The notes under the pieces are model-generated. The model was not told the DNA's origin, made no database searches, and saw only the letters and a list, made by a program, of their open reading frames with translations. A stretch of DNA of 64,000 nucleotides from Rubrivirga sp046845755 (GTDB lineage: Bacteria; Bacteroidota; Rhodothermia; Rhodothermales; Rubricoccaceae), in the NCBI RefSeq assembly GCF_046845755.1, contig NZ_CP177357.1, positions 1,860,001 to 1,924,000 on the forward strand. The letters are read 5' to 3'. A program made the translations under genes and the position numbers. Positions within the stretch are counted from its first letter, which is position 1, and each line of letters opens with the position of its first letter. Positions 16,669 through 25,578 of the stretch are shown in pieces.

Positions 16669-17496
16669 ATGACCTCGAACAGCACTCGCGTCGGAGACCT
16701 CACCATGCGATGGGAGGAAGCCGGCGACGGCCCGGCCGTCGTCTTCGTCCACGGCATCCCGACGAGCCCCCGCTTGTGGCGCCACGTCGTCCCGCTCGTC
16801 CAGGGCGCGCGGTGCCTGGCCTGGGAGATGGTCGGCTACGGGGCGTCGATCGCCGAGGGCCGCGACCGCGACATCTCGGTCGCCCGCCAGGCCGACTACC
16901 TCGCCGAGTGGATGGAGGCCGTCGGGCTGGACGACGCCGTCGTGGTCGGGCACGACCTGGGCGGCGGCGTGGCCCAGATCCTGGCCGTGCGCCACCCCGA
17001 GCGCGTCCGCGGACTCGTCCTCATGAACTGCATCGCCTACGACTCGTGGCCGATCCCGATGGTCAAGGCGATGCGCGCGCTCGGCCCGGTCGTGGCGCAC
17101 GTCCCGGACGCCGCGTTCCGGCCCATGTACAGCGCGTTCCTCCACCAGGGCCACGACGTGCCCGGCCGAGCTGAGGAGTCCATCGACGCGCACTGGCCGT
17201 ACTACGCCGGGGCCGACGGCGCCGCGGCGGCCTTTATCCGCCAGACGGAAGCGCTCGACGTGGACGATACGCTCGCCATCGCCGACGCCATTCCCAGGCT
17301 CGACCTCCCGGCGCGGCTCGTGTGGGGCGCCGCTGACCCGTTCCAGGAGATCGCCTACGGCTACCGGCTGGCGACCGAGCTCGGCGCGCCGCTCGACCGG
17401 ATCGAGGGCGGGCTCCACTTTGTCCCGGAAGACCACCCGGACCGCGTCGCCGACGCCGTCAACACGCTTCTCGACGACCTCAGCACCGGCGCATGA
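16669..17496 (+). CDS. Alpha/beta hydrolase with Asp nucleophile (epoxide hydrolase/dehalogenase-like)
   Basis: A 275-residue alpha/beta hydrolase. The oxyanion motif is HGIPTSPRLWRHV (29-41). The nucleophile elbow GHDLGGG places Asp96, not Ser, at the nucleophile; Asp223 (GAADPF) and His250 (GGLHF) complete the triad. Asp nucleophiles mark epoxide hydrolases and dehalogenases. The Trp that follows Asp in true haloalkane dehalogenases is Leu here, so that specific name is not given. First gene of a three-gene overlapping operon (ATGA with the SDR's alternative start). Confidence 0.85.
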   Translation: MTSNSTRVGDLTMRWEEAGDGPAVVFVHGIPTSPRLWRHVVPLVQGARCLAWEMVGYGASIAEGRDRDISVARQADYLAEWMEAVGLDDAVVVGHDLGGGVAQILAVRHPERVRGLVLMNCIAYDSWPIPMVKAMRALGPVVAHVPDAAFRPMYSAFLHQGHDVPGRAEESIDAHWPYYAGADGAAAAFIRQTEALDVDDTLAIADAIPRLDLPARLVWGAADPFQEIAYGYRLATELGAPLDRIEGGLHFVPEDHPDRVADAVNTLLDDLSTGA

Positions 17497-17534
17497 CGCT
17501 GAAGCCCCTCCCCTCTCTATCCCACCCCCACACC

Positions 17535-18344
17535 ATGGACCTCCAGATTCAAGACCGCGCCGCGGTCATCACCGGCGCGGCCGGCGGCATGGGCCTCGAG
17601 ACGGCCCGCATCCTGCGCCAGGAGGGCGCCCGCGTGCTCATGACCGACCTCGACGAGAGCCAGCTCGCGCTGTCGGTCCAGATCCTCGAGTCCGACGGGC
17701 TCGGCGGCGACGGCCTGCGCTCCGTCGTGGCCGACTTGCGCAGTCAGGCCGGCGCAGACGCCGTCGCACGCGCCGTCGACTGGGACCTCGACATCCTGGT
17801 CCACACCGCCGGGATCACCGGCGCCAAGGGCGACCCGCTGACCGACATCACCGAGGACGACTGGATGGAAGCGTGGCAGGTCGACATGATGTCGGCCGTC
17901 CGGATGGCGAAGGCCGTCGTGCCCCAGATGCTGGACCGGGGCTGGGGCCGCGTGGTCTTCGTGACGAGCGAGAACGTGGCGCAGCCGTACGACGACGAGG
18001 TGGTCTACAACGGGGCCAAGGCGTCGCTGCTCACCTTCGCCAAGGCGCTCGCCCAGCGCTACGCGCCCCAAGGTGTGCTCGTCAACTCGGTCGCCCCGGC
18101 GTTTATCGCCACCGACATGACCGACGGGATGATGGAAAAGAAGGCCGAGAAGAACGACGAGACGATGGACCAAGCGATCGACGAGTTCCTGGAGGAGGAC
18201 CGGCCCCACCTCGTTCTCGACCGCCGCGGGCGGCCCGAGGAGGTCGCGGCCGTGATCGCGTTCCTGTGCTCGGAGCGGGCCTCGTTCGTCGTCGGCTCGA
18301 ACTACCGCGTCGACGGCGGCTCGGTCGCGTCCATCGACCTCTGA
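17535..18344 (+). CDS. Short-chain dehydrogenase/reductase
   Basis: A 269-residue NAD(P)-binding oxidoreductase. The cofactor motif TGAAGGMG (13-20), NAG-type HTAGITG (90-96), catalytic Ser145 (VTSEN), Tyr158 and Lys162 (YNGAK) are all in place. I use ATG 17535, which gives a standard SDR start. An ATG at 17493, overlapping the previous stop as ATGA, would add 14 residues and cannot be excluded. The partner genes on both sides are hydrolases, suggesting one catabolic pathway; substrate unknown. Confidence 0.9.
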   Translation: MDLQIQDRAAVITGAAGGMGLETARILRQEGARVLMTDLDESQLALSVQILESDGLGGDGLRSVVADLRSQAGADAVARAVDWDLDILVHTAGITGAKGDPLTDITEDDWMEAWQVDMMSAVRMAKAVVPQMLDRGWGRVVFVTSENVAQPYDDEVVYNGAKASLLTFAKALAQRYAPQGVLVNSVAPAFIATDMTDGMMEKKAEKNDETMDQAIDEFLEEDRPHLVLDRRGRPEEVAAVIAFLCSERASFVVGSNYRVDGGSVASIDL

Positions 18345-19225
18345 TGCCCGGCCCGTTCGACGGCCCGGTCACGTTCGCCGATGTCGCGACTCGGATCGAG
18401 GCCCACCCCGTCGAGGGGGCGCCCAAGGCGATGCGCGACGCCTTCGCACGTCTGATGCGCGGCGACGATGCAGGCGAGCCCGTGCCCCACGCCGTCGCGG
18501 AAACGTGGGGCGGGGTCGACACGCTCCGCCTCGGCGCGGGCGAGGGCGACGCCGTCGCGGTGTGGTTCCACGGCGGCGGCTACGTGTTCGGGGCGCCCGA
18601 GACGCACGCGCGCCCGGCCGCCGCGTTCGCCCAGGCGCTCGGCGTGCCCGTCGTGCTCCCGCGCTACCGGCTGGCGCCCGAGCACGCGTGGCCGGCCCAG
18701 CGCGACGACGCGCTCGCGGCCGTCCGCGCGCTCCAGGACGCCGGCCGACGCGTCGCGCTCGCGGGCGACAGCGCCGGCGGCCACCTCGCCCTGGTCACCG
18801 CTCTCGCCCTCGCCGATGAGGGGTGCCCGGTCGGGGCGCTCGCCCTGTTCTCACCCAACACCGACCGGACGGGGCAGAGCGGCACCCGGAAGCTCAACAC
18901 GCCGCGCGACCCCATGAACGCGGACGCCGACGACCGCCGGCTCGCAGAGATGACGTTCGGGGACCGGCCCGACGACGACCCCGAGGTCTCACCCCTGCTG
19001 GCCGACCTCGGCCGCCTTCCCCGGACGCACGTCGAGGTGGGCGGGCGCGAGGTCCTGCTCGGCGACGCGCTCCGGCTCGCCGAGCTCGCCTGCGCAGCCG
19101 GCGCCGGCCTCTCGCTCCACCTCACGGCCGACGCCTTCCACATGTGGCAGCTGTGGACCCCGTGGCTGCCCGCTGCGGACGCCTCGCTCCGCCGCGCCGC
19201 CGAGGCCCTCTCTGGCTGGCGCTGA
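18344..19225 (+). CDS. HSL-family alpha/beta hydrolase (esterase)
   Basis: A 293-residue esterase/lipase of the hormone-sensitive-lipase group. It has the oxyanion motif HGGG (76-79), the YRLAPEHAWPAQ segment, the nucleophile Ser143 in GDSAGG and a C-terminal His in DAFHMW. Its ATG overlaps the SDR stop (TGATG), so the three genes 16669-19225 form one translationally coupled unit. Probably hydrolyses a small ester generated or used by the SDR; inferred from context only. Confidence 0.9.
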   Translation: MPGPFDGPVTFADVATRIEAHPVEGAPKAMRDAFARLMRGDDAGEPVPHAVAETWGGVDTLRLGAGEGDAVAVWFHGGGYVFGAPETHARPAAAFAQALGVPVVLPRYRLAPEHAWPAQRDDALAAVRALQDAGRRVALAGDSAGGHLALVTALALADEGCPVGALALFSPNTDRTGQSGTRKLNTPRDPMNADADDRRLAEMTFGDRPDDDPEVSPLLADLGRLPRTHVEVGGREVLLGDALRLAELACAAGAGLSLHLTADAFHMWQLWTPWLPAADASLRRAAEALSGWR

Positions 19226-19317
19226 GGTCTGCCGGGCTTGCGTGTGCCCCCCGCCCGAACGCGGAGCGAACCACCGACCGCGCTAGGCGCAAGCCGGAGC
19301 CCACTGGTCAAGCGAGC

Positions 19318-20790
19318 CTAGTACGCGCCGGAGCCTTGGAGCACGACGCGGACGGTCCGCACCAGGATCACGGCGTCGAGCCACGGCGACCAGTTGCGGA
19401 CGTAGTACGGGTCCCAGCGCTCCATCCCGAGGTTGCCCGCGTCGCTCCGGCCCGAGACCTGCCACAGCCCGGTGATGCCCGGACGGACCCGCTCGCGCAG
19501 GGCCCGGACGCGCTCGCTCAGTTCCTGGTGGTGGTAGTCCGGCAGCGGCCGGGGCCCCACGACGCTCATCTCGCCCTTGAGAACGTTGTAGAGCTGCGGG
19601 AGTTCGTCCAGGCTCGTCCGCCGAAGCACGCGGCCCGGCGCCGTGATGCGGGGGTCGTTCTCCAGCTTGAAGTGCTCGTCCCATTCCGCGCGGAGCGCCG
19701 GATCGGCGGCCAGCGCCGTCTCCAGCACGGTGTCGGCGTCGGGGACCATCGTGCGGAGCTTCCACGCGCTGAAGGTGACGCCGTCTTCTCCGATGCGCTC
19801 CTGGAAGTAGAACGGGAACGCGCGGTCGGCGGCCCACACCCAGGCCGCCATCAGCGCCACCACGGGCACCCACAGCGGCGCCAGCAGGATCACGGCGGCC
19901 AGGTCGACGGTCCGCTTGACGAACCGGGGCATCGTGCGCGTCAGCGTCGCGGCCACTTCGAGGCCGAGCACGCCCGCGAAGTCGCGCGGCGTGACCCACA
20001 GGCTCGGCGCCTCGAACAGGTCGGGCACGAGCACGACGGTGCGGTAGCACGAGAGCGGCCCCTCGAGCAGGTCGATCTGGCGCCCGCGCTCGGCCTCGGG
20101 GAGGGCCAGGAACGCGACGGCCGCCTCGGGCGCCACCTGCGCCGTGTCGCCGACGATGGGGACCGTGTCGAGAAACCCGTCCCAGGTGTCGGGGTCGTCG
20201 TCGAACACGGCGATCGGCGTGTAGCCGATGCCGCGCTCCTCGTGCAGCTTGCGGACGATCCGGGCCCCCGCGACGCCCGCCCCGTACACGACCGCGCCGA
20301 CGCCCCAGCGGTCGTGGCGCACCAGCAGCGACTTGACGCTCCACCGCGCGAGGGGCACGAGCCCGAGCGACAGGACCCCGGCCGCGACGAGCGTCAGGCG
20401 GCTCGCGCTCGCGCCCCCGGCGACATTCGCGTTCGTGAGGTAGAGGCCGACGGCCGCCAGCGCGAACACGCCCGCCAGCGTCAGCACCACGCGGCGCAGC
20501 TCCTCGACGGCGCCCAGCCCCCACCCGGGCAGCAGTCCGACCGCCATGGCGGCACCGAGGTACAGCGGCAGGACGATCCACGAGAACCCGACCACGGCGC
20601 CGGCCTCGCCGGTGACGGCCTGCCGCACCATGCCGGCCATGAACAGCGTCACCGCCAGCGCCAGCGCCTCGGCGCCGGCCAGCGAGGCCGCGTTCGCGAT
20701 CCGGCGGCGGGCGTGCGCGGCGGCGTTCGAGAGGGCCAGCTCGCGCTGGTGCGAGAACGGCCGGTCGGGGCCGACGAGGACGGTTTCCAT
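19318..20790 (-). CDS. Undecaprenyl-phosphate sugar phosphotransferase (WbaP-type)
   Basis: Starts lipid-linked surface-polysaccharide assembly by moving a sugar-1-phosphate to undecaprenyl phosphate. The 490-residue protein has about five N-terminal membrane helices, a nucleotide-binding-like central domain (VVYGAGVAGARIVRKL, about 190-205) and the C-terminal bacterial sugar transferase domain with KLRTMV, LRRTSLDELPQLYNVL, MSVVGPRP and GITGLWQVSGR. The ATG at 20790 gives a normal N terminus; an earlier in-frame start would overlap the beta-helix gene. Last gene of the six-gene cluster. Confidence 0.93.
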   Translation of the reverse strand: METVLVGPDRPFSHQRELALSNAAAHARRRIANAASLAGAEALALAVTLFMAGMVRQAVTGEAGAVVGFSWIVLPLYLGAAMAVGLLPGWGLGAVEELRRVVLTLAGVFALAAVGLYLTNANVAGGASASRLTLVAAGVLSLGLVPLARWSVKSLLVRHDRWGVGAVVYGAGVAGARIVRKLHEERGIGYTPIAVFDDDPDTWDGFLDTVPIVGDTAQVAPEAAVAFLALPEAERGRQIDLLEGPLSCYRTVVLVPDLFEAPSLWVTPRDFAGVLGLEVAATLTRTMPRFVKRTVDLAAVILLAPLWVPVVALMAAWVWAADRAFPFYFQERIGEDGVTFSAWKLRTMVPDADTVLETALAADPALRAEWDEHFKLENDPRITAPGRVLRRTSLDELPQLYNVLKGEMSVVGPRPLPDYHHQELSERVRALRERVRPGITGLWQVSGRSDAGNLGMERWDPYYVRNWSPWLDAVILVRTVRVVLQGSGAY

Positions 20791-20894
20791 GAAAGAGGCG
20801 TGAGCGCAGCCCGCCCCCCGCAAAGCCGCGTCCGCTCTCGCCCGTGCGGCCAATACCCGGAGTCGGCGACCCAGGGGCGTGCCGTTAGCCCCGT

Positions 20895-22685
20895 TTATCT
20901 CGGCCACTCGGGGCGTGGCGGAGCCTGCCGCCAGTCCCCCCGCGCCCGGACGCGCGTCGGATCCGCGCCGACCCGGTCAGACGGAACGAGCCGGGCCGCT
21001 CTTGCGCCGGTCTCGACCGCGTCGGTAGGAGTTGCCACCGGCCGCGCACGGCCCACCAGCCGGTCGTGGACGGCGCCGGTGATCCGGGCCCACGCCCGGA
21101 CGTCGTCGCTCCGAAAGTCGGCCGGGAGGTCGGGAACGGGCCGTGCGAAAAAGGTCGACCGGAAGAGGCCGTCGCCCAGGTCGCCGTAGACGTTGCCCAC
21201 GAACCGCGTCGACCGGAGCCCGGCCGGCGTCTCGGCTTCGATCTGGACCTCGCGGGCTTCTTCCCCGGAGGCCGCGTTGCCGACGATCCAGTTGTTCGAG
21301 ACCACGTTGTGGCCATCCGGGGCCCGGCGGTCCGGGTCGAGGCGGAGCCACAAACCGGTGCCGCCGTTCTCGACCAGCGTGTTGTGCGACAGCACGTTCC
21401 GGCTGGCGGCTTGCGAGAGAACCCCGGCGCCGCTCCACCGCCGCCAGCGTGTCCCGGCGACGACGGCGTGCTGGACGAGCGTCTCCGTCGTCCGCAGCTC
21501 CAGCATGATCCCGGCGATCTGGTCGCCGACGGACAGGGCGCCCTCAATTGTGTTGCGCTCGTTGTCGATGTCGAGCCAGATGCCGGGGCCGTCGTTGTGG
21601 GCCGAGTAGTGGCGCCGGATGACGGTGTCGGAGGTGTGGTTCCACTTGCCGCCGCCCGCCTCCCAGAACGGGTCGTGCCCCTTCCAGTTGTTGCCGACGG
21701 CGGCGGTCTCGTCGAACAGGCACGAGGTGCAGGACCCGCCCCAGCCCATCTGGCCGTTGAGGTCGGCGCGCGTCCGCCGGAAGGAGTGCCCACGCCCCGA
21801 CATGTCGATGCCGCGCCCGTTCGTCCACTCGACGGTCACGTCCTCGAACAGCCCGCCCACGCTCCCTGCGCAGACGGCTCCCCACTGCGCGCGGTTCGTC
21901 GCGTAGCGGAAGGTGATCCCGACGACGCGGAACCAGCCGGGCGTGGAGGGGTCGCCGCAGTCGGCAGAGTCGTCCGGGCCCTCCGGCCAGAACAGTCGCG
22001 TCCGGGCGCCGATCTCGATGCCCGCACGCCCAGAGCGTCCGAGCGGCAGGCGGGCCACCAGCGCGGTCGGCGCCGCATCCGTCCCCTCGCGCACGAACCG
22101 GCCCGGCGCGAGATCGGCTCGGCTGGCGACGGGACGCTGCACGCGCCCGCCCACGACCACCATCTCGCGGCGGAAGGTGGGGTCGTCGGAATACGTCCGC
22201 AGCGCACCGTACGGCCACGGCAGGCGCCAGTCGCCGCCGCTCGTCCGGGTCCACCCGGCGTCCGCCCGGTCGGCGCCGCTGACGACGACGGTCTCGCCGG
22301 GGTACGCGGCGAACGTGACGCGCGAGCGGGCCCCGGTCCCGCCGACTCGGGGGCGGACCGACTCGCGATAGACGCCCGCGCGGATGACGACGGCGTCGCC
22401 GGGGCGGACCTGCTCGGCGGCCCGCGAGACCGTGCGGTAGGGGCGGGCCTCCGTCCCGGGCCCGCGGTCGCTGGCGTCGGGGTCGGCGCCGTCCACCCAG
22501 AGCGTCGTCCCGGACGTGCTGAAGGCGGTCCCAGCCGGCTGGCAGCCGTCCCCGGCGTCCCACTCCCCGACCGGACACGCCGTCGGGGCCGGCTCGGCCC
22601 ACATGACGGGACGAGCGGCTTCGGCGGCGTCGCCGCAGGCGGTCAGCGCAAGCGCGAGCAGGACAGCGAGGACGAACGGCATCAC
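20895..22685 (-). CDS. Parallel beta-helix lipoprotein (right-handed repeat family)
   Basis: A 596-residue envelope protein. It has a lipobox (LALTAC, Cys17) and then a GTEARPYRTVSRAAEQVRPG entry motif typical of pectate-lyase-like right-handed beta-helices (DUF1565/NosD type). Many Asn-rich turns follow (NTIEG, NVLSHNTLVENGG, HNVVSNNWIVGN). Such proteins are often polysaccharide lyases, hydrolases or epimerases; the catalytic residues are not identifiable. Its start overlaps the deacetylase stop by 4 bp. Position before the WbaP gene suggests a role in processing the exopolysaccharide. Confidence 0.85.
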   Translation of the reverse strand: MMPFVLAVLLALALTACGDAAEAARPVMWAEPAPTACPVGEWDAGDGCQPAGTAFSTSGTTLWVDGADPDASDRGPGTEARPYRTVSRAAEQVRPGDAVVIRAGVYRESVRPRVGGTGARSRVTFAAYPGETVVVSGADRADAGWTRTSGGDWRLPWPYGALRTYSDDPTFRREMVVVGGRVQRPVASRADLAPGRFVREGTDAAPTALVARLPLGRSGRAGIEIGARTRLFWPEGPDDSADCGDPSTPGWFRVVGITFRYATNRAQWGAVCAGSVGGLFEDVTVEWTNGRGIDMSGRGHSFRRTRADLNGQMGWGGSCTSCLFDETAAVGNNWKGHDPFWEAGGGKWNHTSDTVIRRHYSAHNDGPGIWLDIDNERNTIEGALSVGDQIAGIMLELRTTETLVQHAVVAGTRWRRWSGAGVLSQAASRNVLSHNTLVENGGTGLWLRLDPDRRAPDGHNVVSNNWIVGNAASGEEAREVQIEAETPAGLRSTRFVGNVYGDLGDGLFRSTFFARPVPDLPADFRSDDVRAWARITGAVHDRLVGRARPVATPTDAVETGARAARLVPSDRVGADPTRVRARGDWRQAPPRPEWPR

Positions 22686-23329
22686 CAGACCAGCTTGGCG
22701 CAGTGGAAGGCCTCGGCGTACCGCGTCCCGGCCTCGACGCCCCGGAGGCGCGCCAGCCCGCGGAACGTCTCGGCGTCGTACCAGCCCTTGGCGCGCTGGC
22801 TGGCGAAGTGCGCCTCGAGAATCGCCAGCTTGCGGTCGAGCGTCGCGGCGTCGAGGGCGACGTAGGCGTTCGGCCGGTCAAGGTCGCCGTCCCACTTGGG
22901 GATCTCGTAGCTGGCGATCGTCGCGCCCCGGAACGTCTGCCAGGCGAGGTCGCCCAGCGTCCGGTGGTCCTGGTGCGCGTCGTCGCGGCGATGCGTCAAG
23001 ACAAGGTGCGGGCGAACGGGTTCGAGCGTGGCCTTCATCCACTGCTTGAGGTCGCCCGCGTGCTGTGGAAAAAACCCGTCGGGCGTATCAAGGACGTGGA
23101 CATGGGCCTCGTGGGCGTCCGCCAGCAGGGCGTCGGCGGCGGCCTTCGCTTCGTCGGCGCGCGGGCCGCTGGCGGAGGCGACGACCGAGTGGACCGTCGT
23201 CCGGGGCCGCTCCGCGAGCAGGCGCAGGAGCGTCCCCCCGGCCCCGATCTCGACGTCGTCGGCGTGCGCGCCGAGGCCGACGAGCCGGAGCGGCTCGTCC
23301 CGGCCGAGCGACGGGGGGAGACCGAACAC
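22682..23329 (-). CDS. PIG-L/LmbE-family deacetylase
   Basis: A 215-residue zinc-dependent N-deacetylase of the GlcNAc-PI deacetylase family. The metal motif reads AHADD (residues 21-25; usually AHPDD), and the second site is in THRRDDAHQDHR (112-123). Family members deacetylate N-acetyl sugars, often in glycolipid or polysaccharide assembly. It sits inside the cluster, 3 bp after the cytidylyltransferase gene, and probably modifies the sugar made by the operon. Confidence 0.9.
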   Translation of the reverse strand: MFGLPPSLGRDEPLRLVGLGAHADDVEIGAGGTLLRLLAERPRTTVHSVVASASGPRADEAKAAADALLADAHEAHVHVLDTPDGFFPQHAGDLKQWMKATLEPVRPHLVLTHRRDDAHQDHRTLGDLAWQTFRGATIASYEIPKWDGDLDRPNAYVALDAATLDRKLAILEAHFASQRAKGWYDAETFRGLARLRGVEAGTRYAEAFHCAKLVW

Positions 23330-23332
23330 GCG

Positions 23333-24175
23333 CTAGCCCAGGACGGGCGGGGCGACCAGGCCGTCGCCGGCGATCCGGGGGTCGCCGTCGCCTGAGGCGC
23401 GGCGGTCGCTCCAGATCTCCCAGGGGGCCTGTCCCTCCTGGTAGATGTCCTCGAGGAGCTTCTTTTCCTTGAACGTGTCCATGCACGCCCAGAAGCCCTG
23501 GTAGTCGAACGACCCGAGCTCGCGGGCGGCCGCCATGCGGTGCGCAGGAGGGCCGAGGATGTCCTCGCCGGGGCGGATGTAGTCGAAAAAGCGCTGGTTC
23601 ATGACGAAGAACCCGCCGTTGATCCGGAGCCCGATCTCCGTCACGTGCTGCACGTCGGTGACGGCGCCCGAGGCGTCGGAGCGGATCACGTGGCTCGTGT
23701 AGTTGGGCTGGACGCCGAGGAACGTCGCGGCGCGGCCCGACGCTTGCGCGAAGTCGACCATCGCGTCGAGCGGGGCGTCCGTCAGGCCGTCGGCGTAGTT
23801 GGCGAGGAACCACTCGTCGTCGCCCAGGAACTCACGGACGGCGACGAGCCGCTCGCCGACGCTCGCGGCCAGCCCGGTGTCGACGAAGGTGATCCGCCAG
23901 TCGTGGATGTCGCTGCGGAGCAGGTTCACGTCCTTCCCGCCCGTCAGCACGAAGTCGTTCGAGACCGTCTCGTCGTAGTCGACGAAGTAGCGCTTGATGT
24001 GGTCCGCGCCGTGCCCCAGGCACAGGATGAAGTCCTTGTGGCCATAGTGGGCGTAGTACTTCATCAGGTGCCACAGGACCGGCCGGTAGCCGACGCAGAC
24101 CATCGGCTTGGGGATCGGGCCGGAGTGCTCCTTGAGGCGCATGCCCTCGCCACCGCAGAAGAGAACGACTTTCAT
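23333..24175 (-). CDS. Glucose-1-phosphate cytidylyltransferase-like nucleotidyltransferase
   Basis: A 280-residue sugar-nucleotide synthase. It has FCGGEGMRL, PKPMVCVG and the ILWHLMKYY-type segment (VLWHLMKYYAHYGHKDF) seen in RfbF/DdhA enzymes. These make CDP-glucose from CTP and glucose-1-phosphate, the entry to 3,6-dideoxyhexoses and related sugars. The downstream dehydratase usually paired with it is not in this operon, so the final sugar is unknown. Start and stop overlap or abut neighbours (ATGA with the aminotransferase at 24172-24175). Confidence 0.88.
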   Translation of the reverse strand: MKVVLFCGGEGMRLKEHSGPIPKPMVCVGYRPVLWHLMKYYAHYGHKDFILCLGHGADHIKRYFVDYDETVSNDFVLTGGKDVNLLRSDIHDWRITFVDTGLAASVGERLVAVREFLGDDEWFLANYADGLTDAPLDAMVDFAQASGRAATFLGVQPNYTSHVIRSDASGAVTDVQHVTEIGLRINGGFFVMNQRFFDYIRPGEDILGPPAHRMAAARELGSFDYQGFWACMDTFKEKKLLEDIYQEGQAPWEIWSDRRASGDGDPRIAGDGLVAPPVLG

Positions 24176-25578
24176 TTGTGTGTCGAGGTCGGGGTCGCGG
24201 ACGGGGCCGCAGAAAGGGCGCCGTCGCCGCCGGGGCGCGAGATAGAGGTCCAGACCGTCCCGGCTTTTTGTCGGAAGACGGGCTGGACCGGCCGGCCGAG
24301 CAGGAAGCCGTCGACCGAGCCGGCGTCGAGCGCTCGGGCGTAGACCGCGAGCGCGCCCGCCACGGCCTCGGTCGTCTGGTCGATCACCTCGTCGGTGTGG
24401 GCGGTCGTGACGACGAACGAGGGCGCGAGCACGCCGCGCCGGGTCAGCTCCTGGAGGAAGAGGGTGCGGAAGGGTTGAGAGGCGTGGCCGTCGGCGTCGC
24501 GCGTCCAGAACACCAGGTTGCAGTCGCGCCCGGCGGTGCCGACGGCGTCGCCCACGCCCGAGGCCGCGACGGCCTGGGTCACTTGCTGACGGAGCCGCGC
24601 GCCCTGGCGCATGAGCTGCCCCGCCACGTCCTCGCTAGCGCCGATCCGCATGGTCTCGATGGCGGCCGCGAGCCCGTGCGTCTCGGCGCCGTGCGTGGCC
24701 GAGAGCAAGAACACGCGGTCCTTTGCGGTGTCGAGCCCGCCCGCCTCCATCAGGTCGCGGCGGCCTGCCAGCGCGGAGACGGAGTGGCCGTTCGCGAGCG
24801 CCTTCCCGAACGTCGACAGGTCGGGGTCGAGCCCGAACAGGCCCTGCGCGCCGCGTGCGGACCACCGGAAGCCCGTGATCATCTCGTCGAGCACGAACAC
24901 GACGCCGCGCTCGCGGCACGCCGTGATCGCTGCGCGGAGGTAGTCGCTGGGGTCGGACGCGTCGCGGACGGCCTCCATCACGACGCACGCCGGGCGGTGC
25001 CGGTCGAGGCAGGCCACGAGCGCGTCGAGATCGCCGTAGGGGAACGCGACGGTGAGGTCGCGGACGGCGGCGGGGATGCCCGCGGCCATCGGCGTCGTGC
25101 CGATAAACCAGTCGTCCTGGGACAGAAACGGGTGGTCGCTGCAGACCGCGACCGGGTCGCGTCCCGTCGCCGCGCGCGCCAGCTTGACGGCGGCGGTCGT
25201 CGCCGACGAGCCGTCCTTGGTGAACTTGACGCACTCGGCGCCGACGAGGTCGAGGAACGCCTGGGCGGCCTCTAGTTCGATGCTGGCGGGGCGCGAGAAG
25301 TTGGCGCCACGCGCCAGCCAGCGCGTTGCGGCGGCCGTGACGCGCGGCTCGGCATGGCCGAGCGTGACGGCGCGCAAGCCCTGGCCGTACTCGATGAGCC
25401 GGTTGCCGTCGAGGTCCCAGACGTGGGCGCCCTCCCCCCTGTCGACGACGACCGGCATCCACTCCGGCATCTGGTCGTCGCCCTTGGCGTAGGTGTGCGC
25501 GCCGCCCGGGATCCGGCGGTGCGCGCGGCGCTGGTGGGCGCGGCTGGCGGCGAAGCGGTGGGCGTCGGGGTCGGTCAT
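24172..25578 (-). CDS. Class III PLP aminotransferase (GSA-aminomutase-like)
   Basis: A 468-residue PLP enzyme. Lys259 in STFGKALANGH binds the cofactor and Asp231 in VLDEMITGFR contacts the pyridine N. The fold and motifs are those of glutamate-1-semialdehyde aminomutase and class III transaminases. In polysaccharide clusters such enzymes aminate nucleotide sugars or make amino-alcohol decorations. The true hemL is expected elsewhere, so heme synthesis is not assigned. Coupled by 4-bp overlaps to both neighbours. Confidence 0.87.
   Translation of the reverse strand: MTDPDAHRFAASRAHQRRAHRRIPGGAHTYAKGDDQMPEWMPVVVDRGEGAHVWDLDGNRLIEYGQGLRAVTLGHAEPRVTAAATRWLARGANFSRPASIELEAAQAFLDLVGAECVKFTKDGSSATTAAVKLARAATGRDPVAVCSDHPFLSQDDWFIGTTPMAAGIPAAVRDLTVAFPYGDLDALVACLDRHRPACVVMEAVRDASDPSDYLRAAITACRERGVVFVLDEMITGFRWSARGAQGLFGLDPDLSTFGKALANGHSVSALAGRRDLMEAGGLDTAKDRVFLLSATHGAETHGLAAAIETMRIGASEDVAGQLMRQGARLRQQVTQAVAASGVGDAVGTAGRDCNLVFWTRDADGHASQPFRTLFLQELTRRGVLAPSFVVTTAHTDEVIDQTTEAVAGALAVYARALDAGSVDGFLLGRPVQPVFRQKAGTVWTSISRPGGDGALSAAPSATPTSTHK

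Noticed and set aside
16669..17496. Calling the gene haloalkane dehalogenase
   Set aside because: Asp nucleophile fits, but the Trp after it (halide-binding) is Leu, so only the broader class is given.
24172..25578. Calling the aminotransferase hemL
   Set aside because: Same fold, but it lies inside a polysaccharide operon and is longer with divergent ends.
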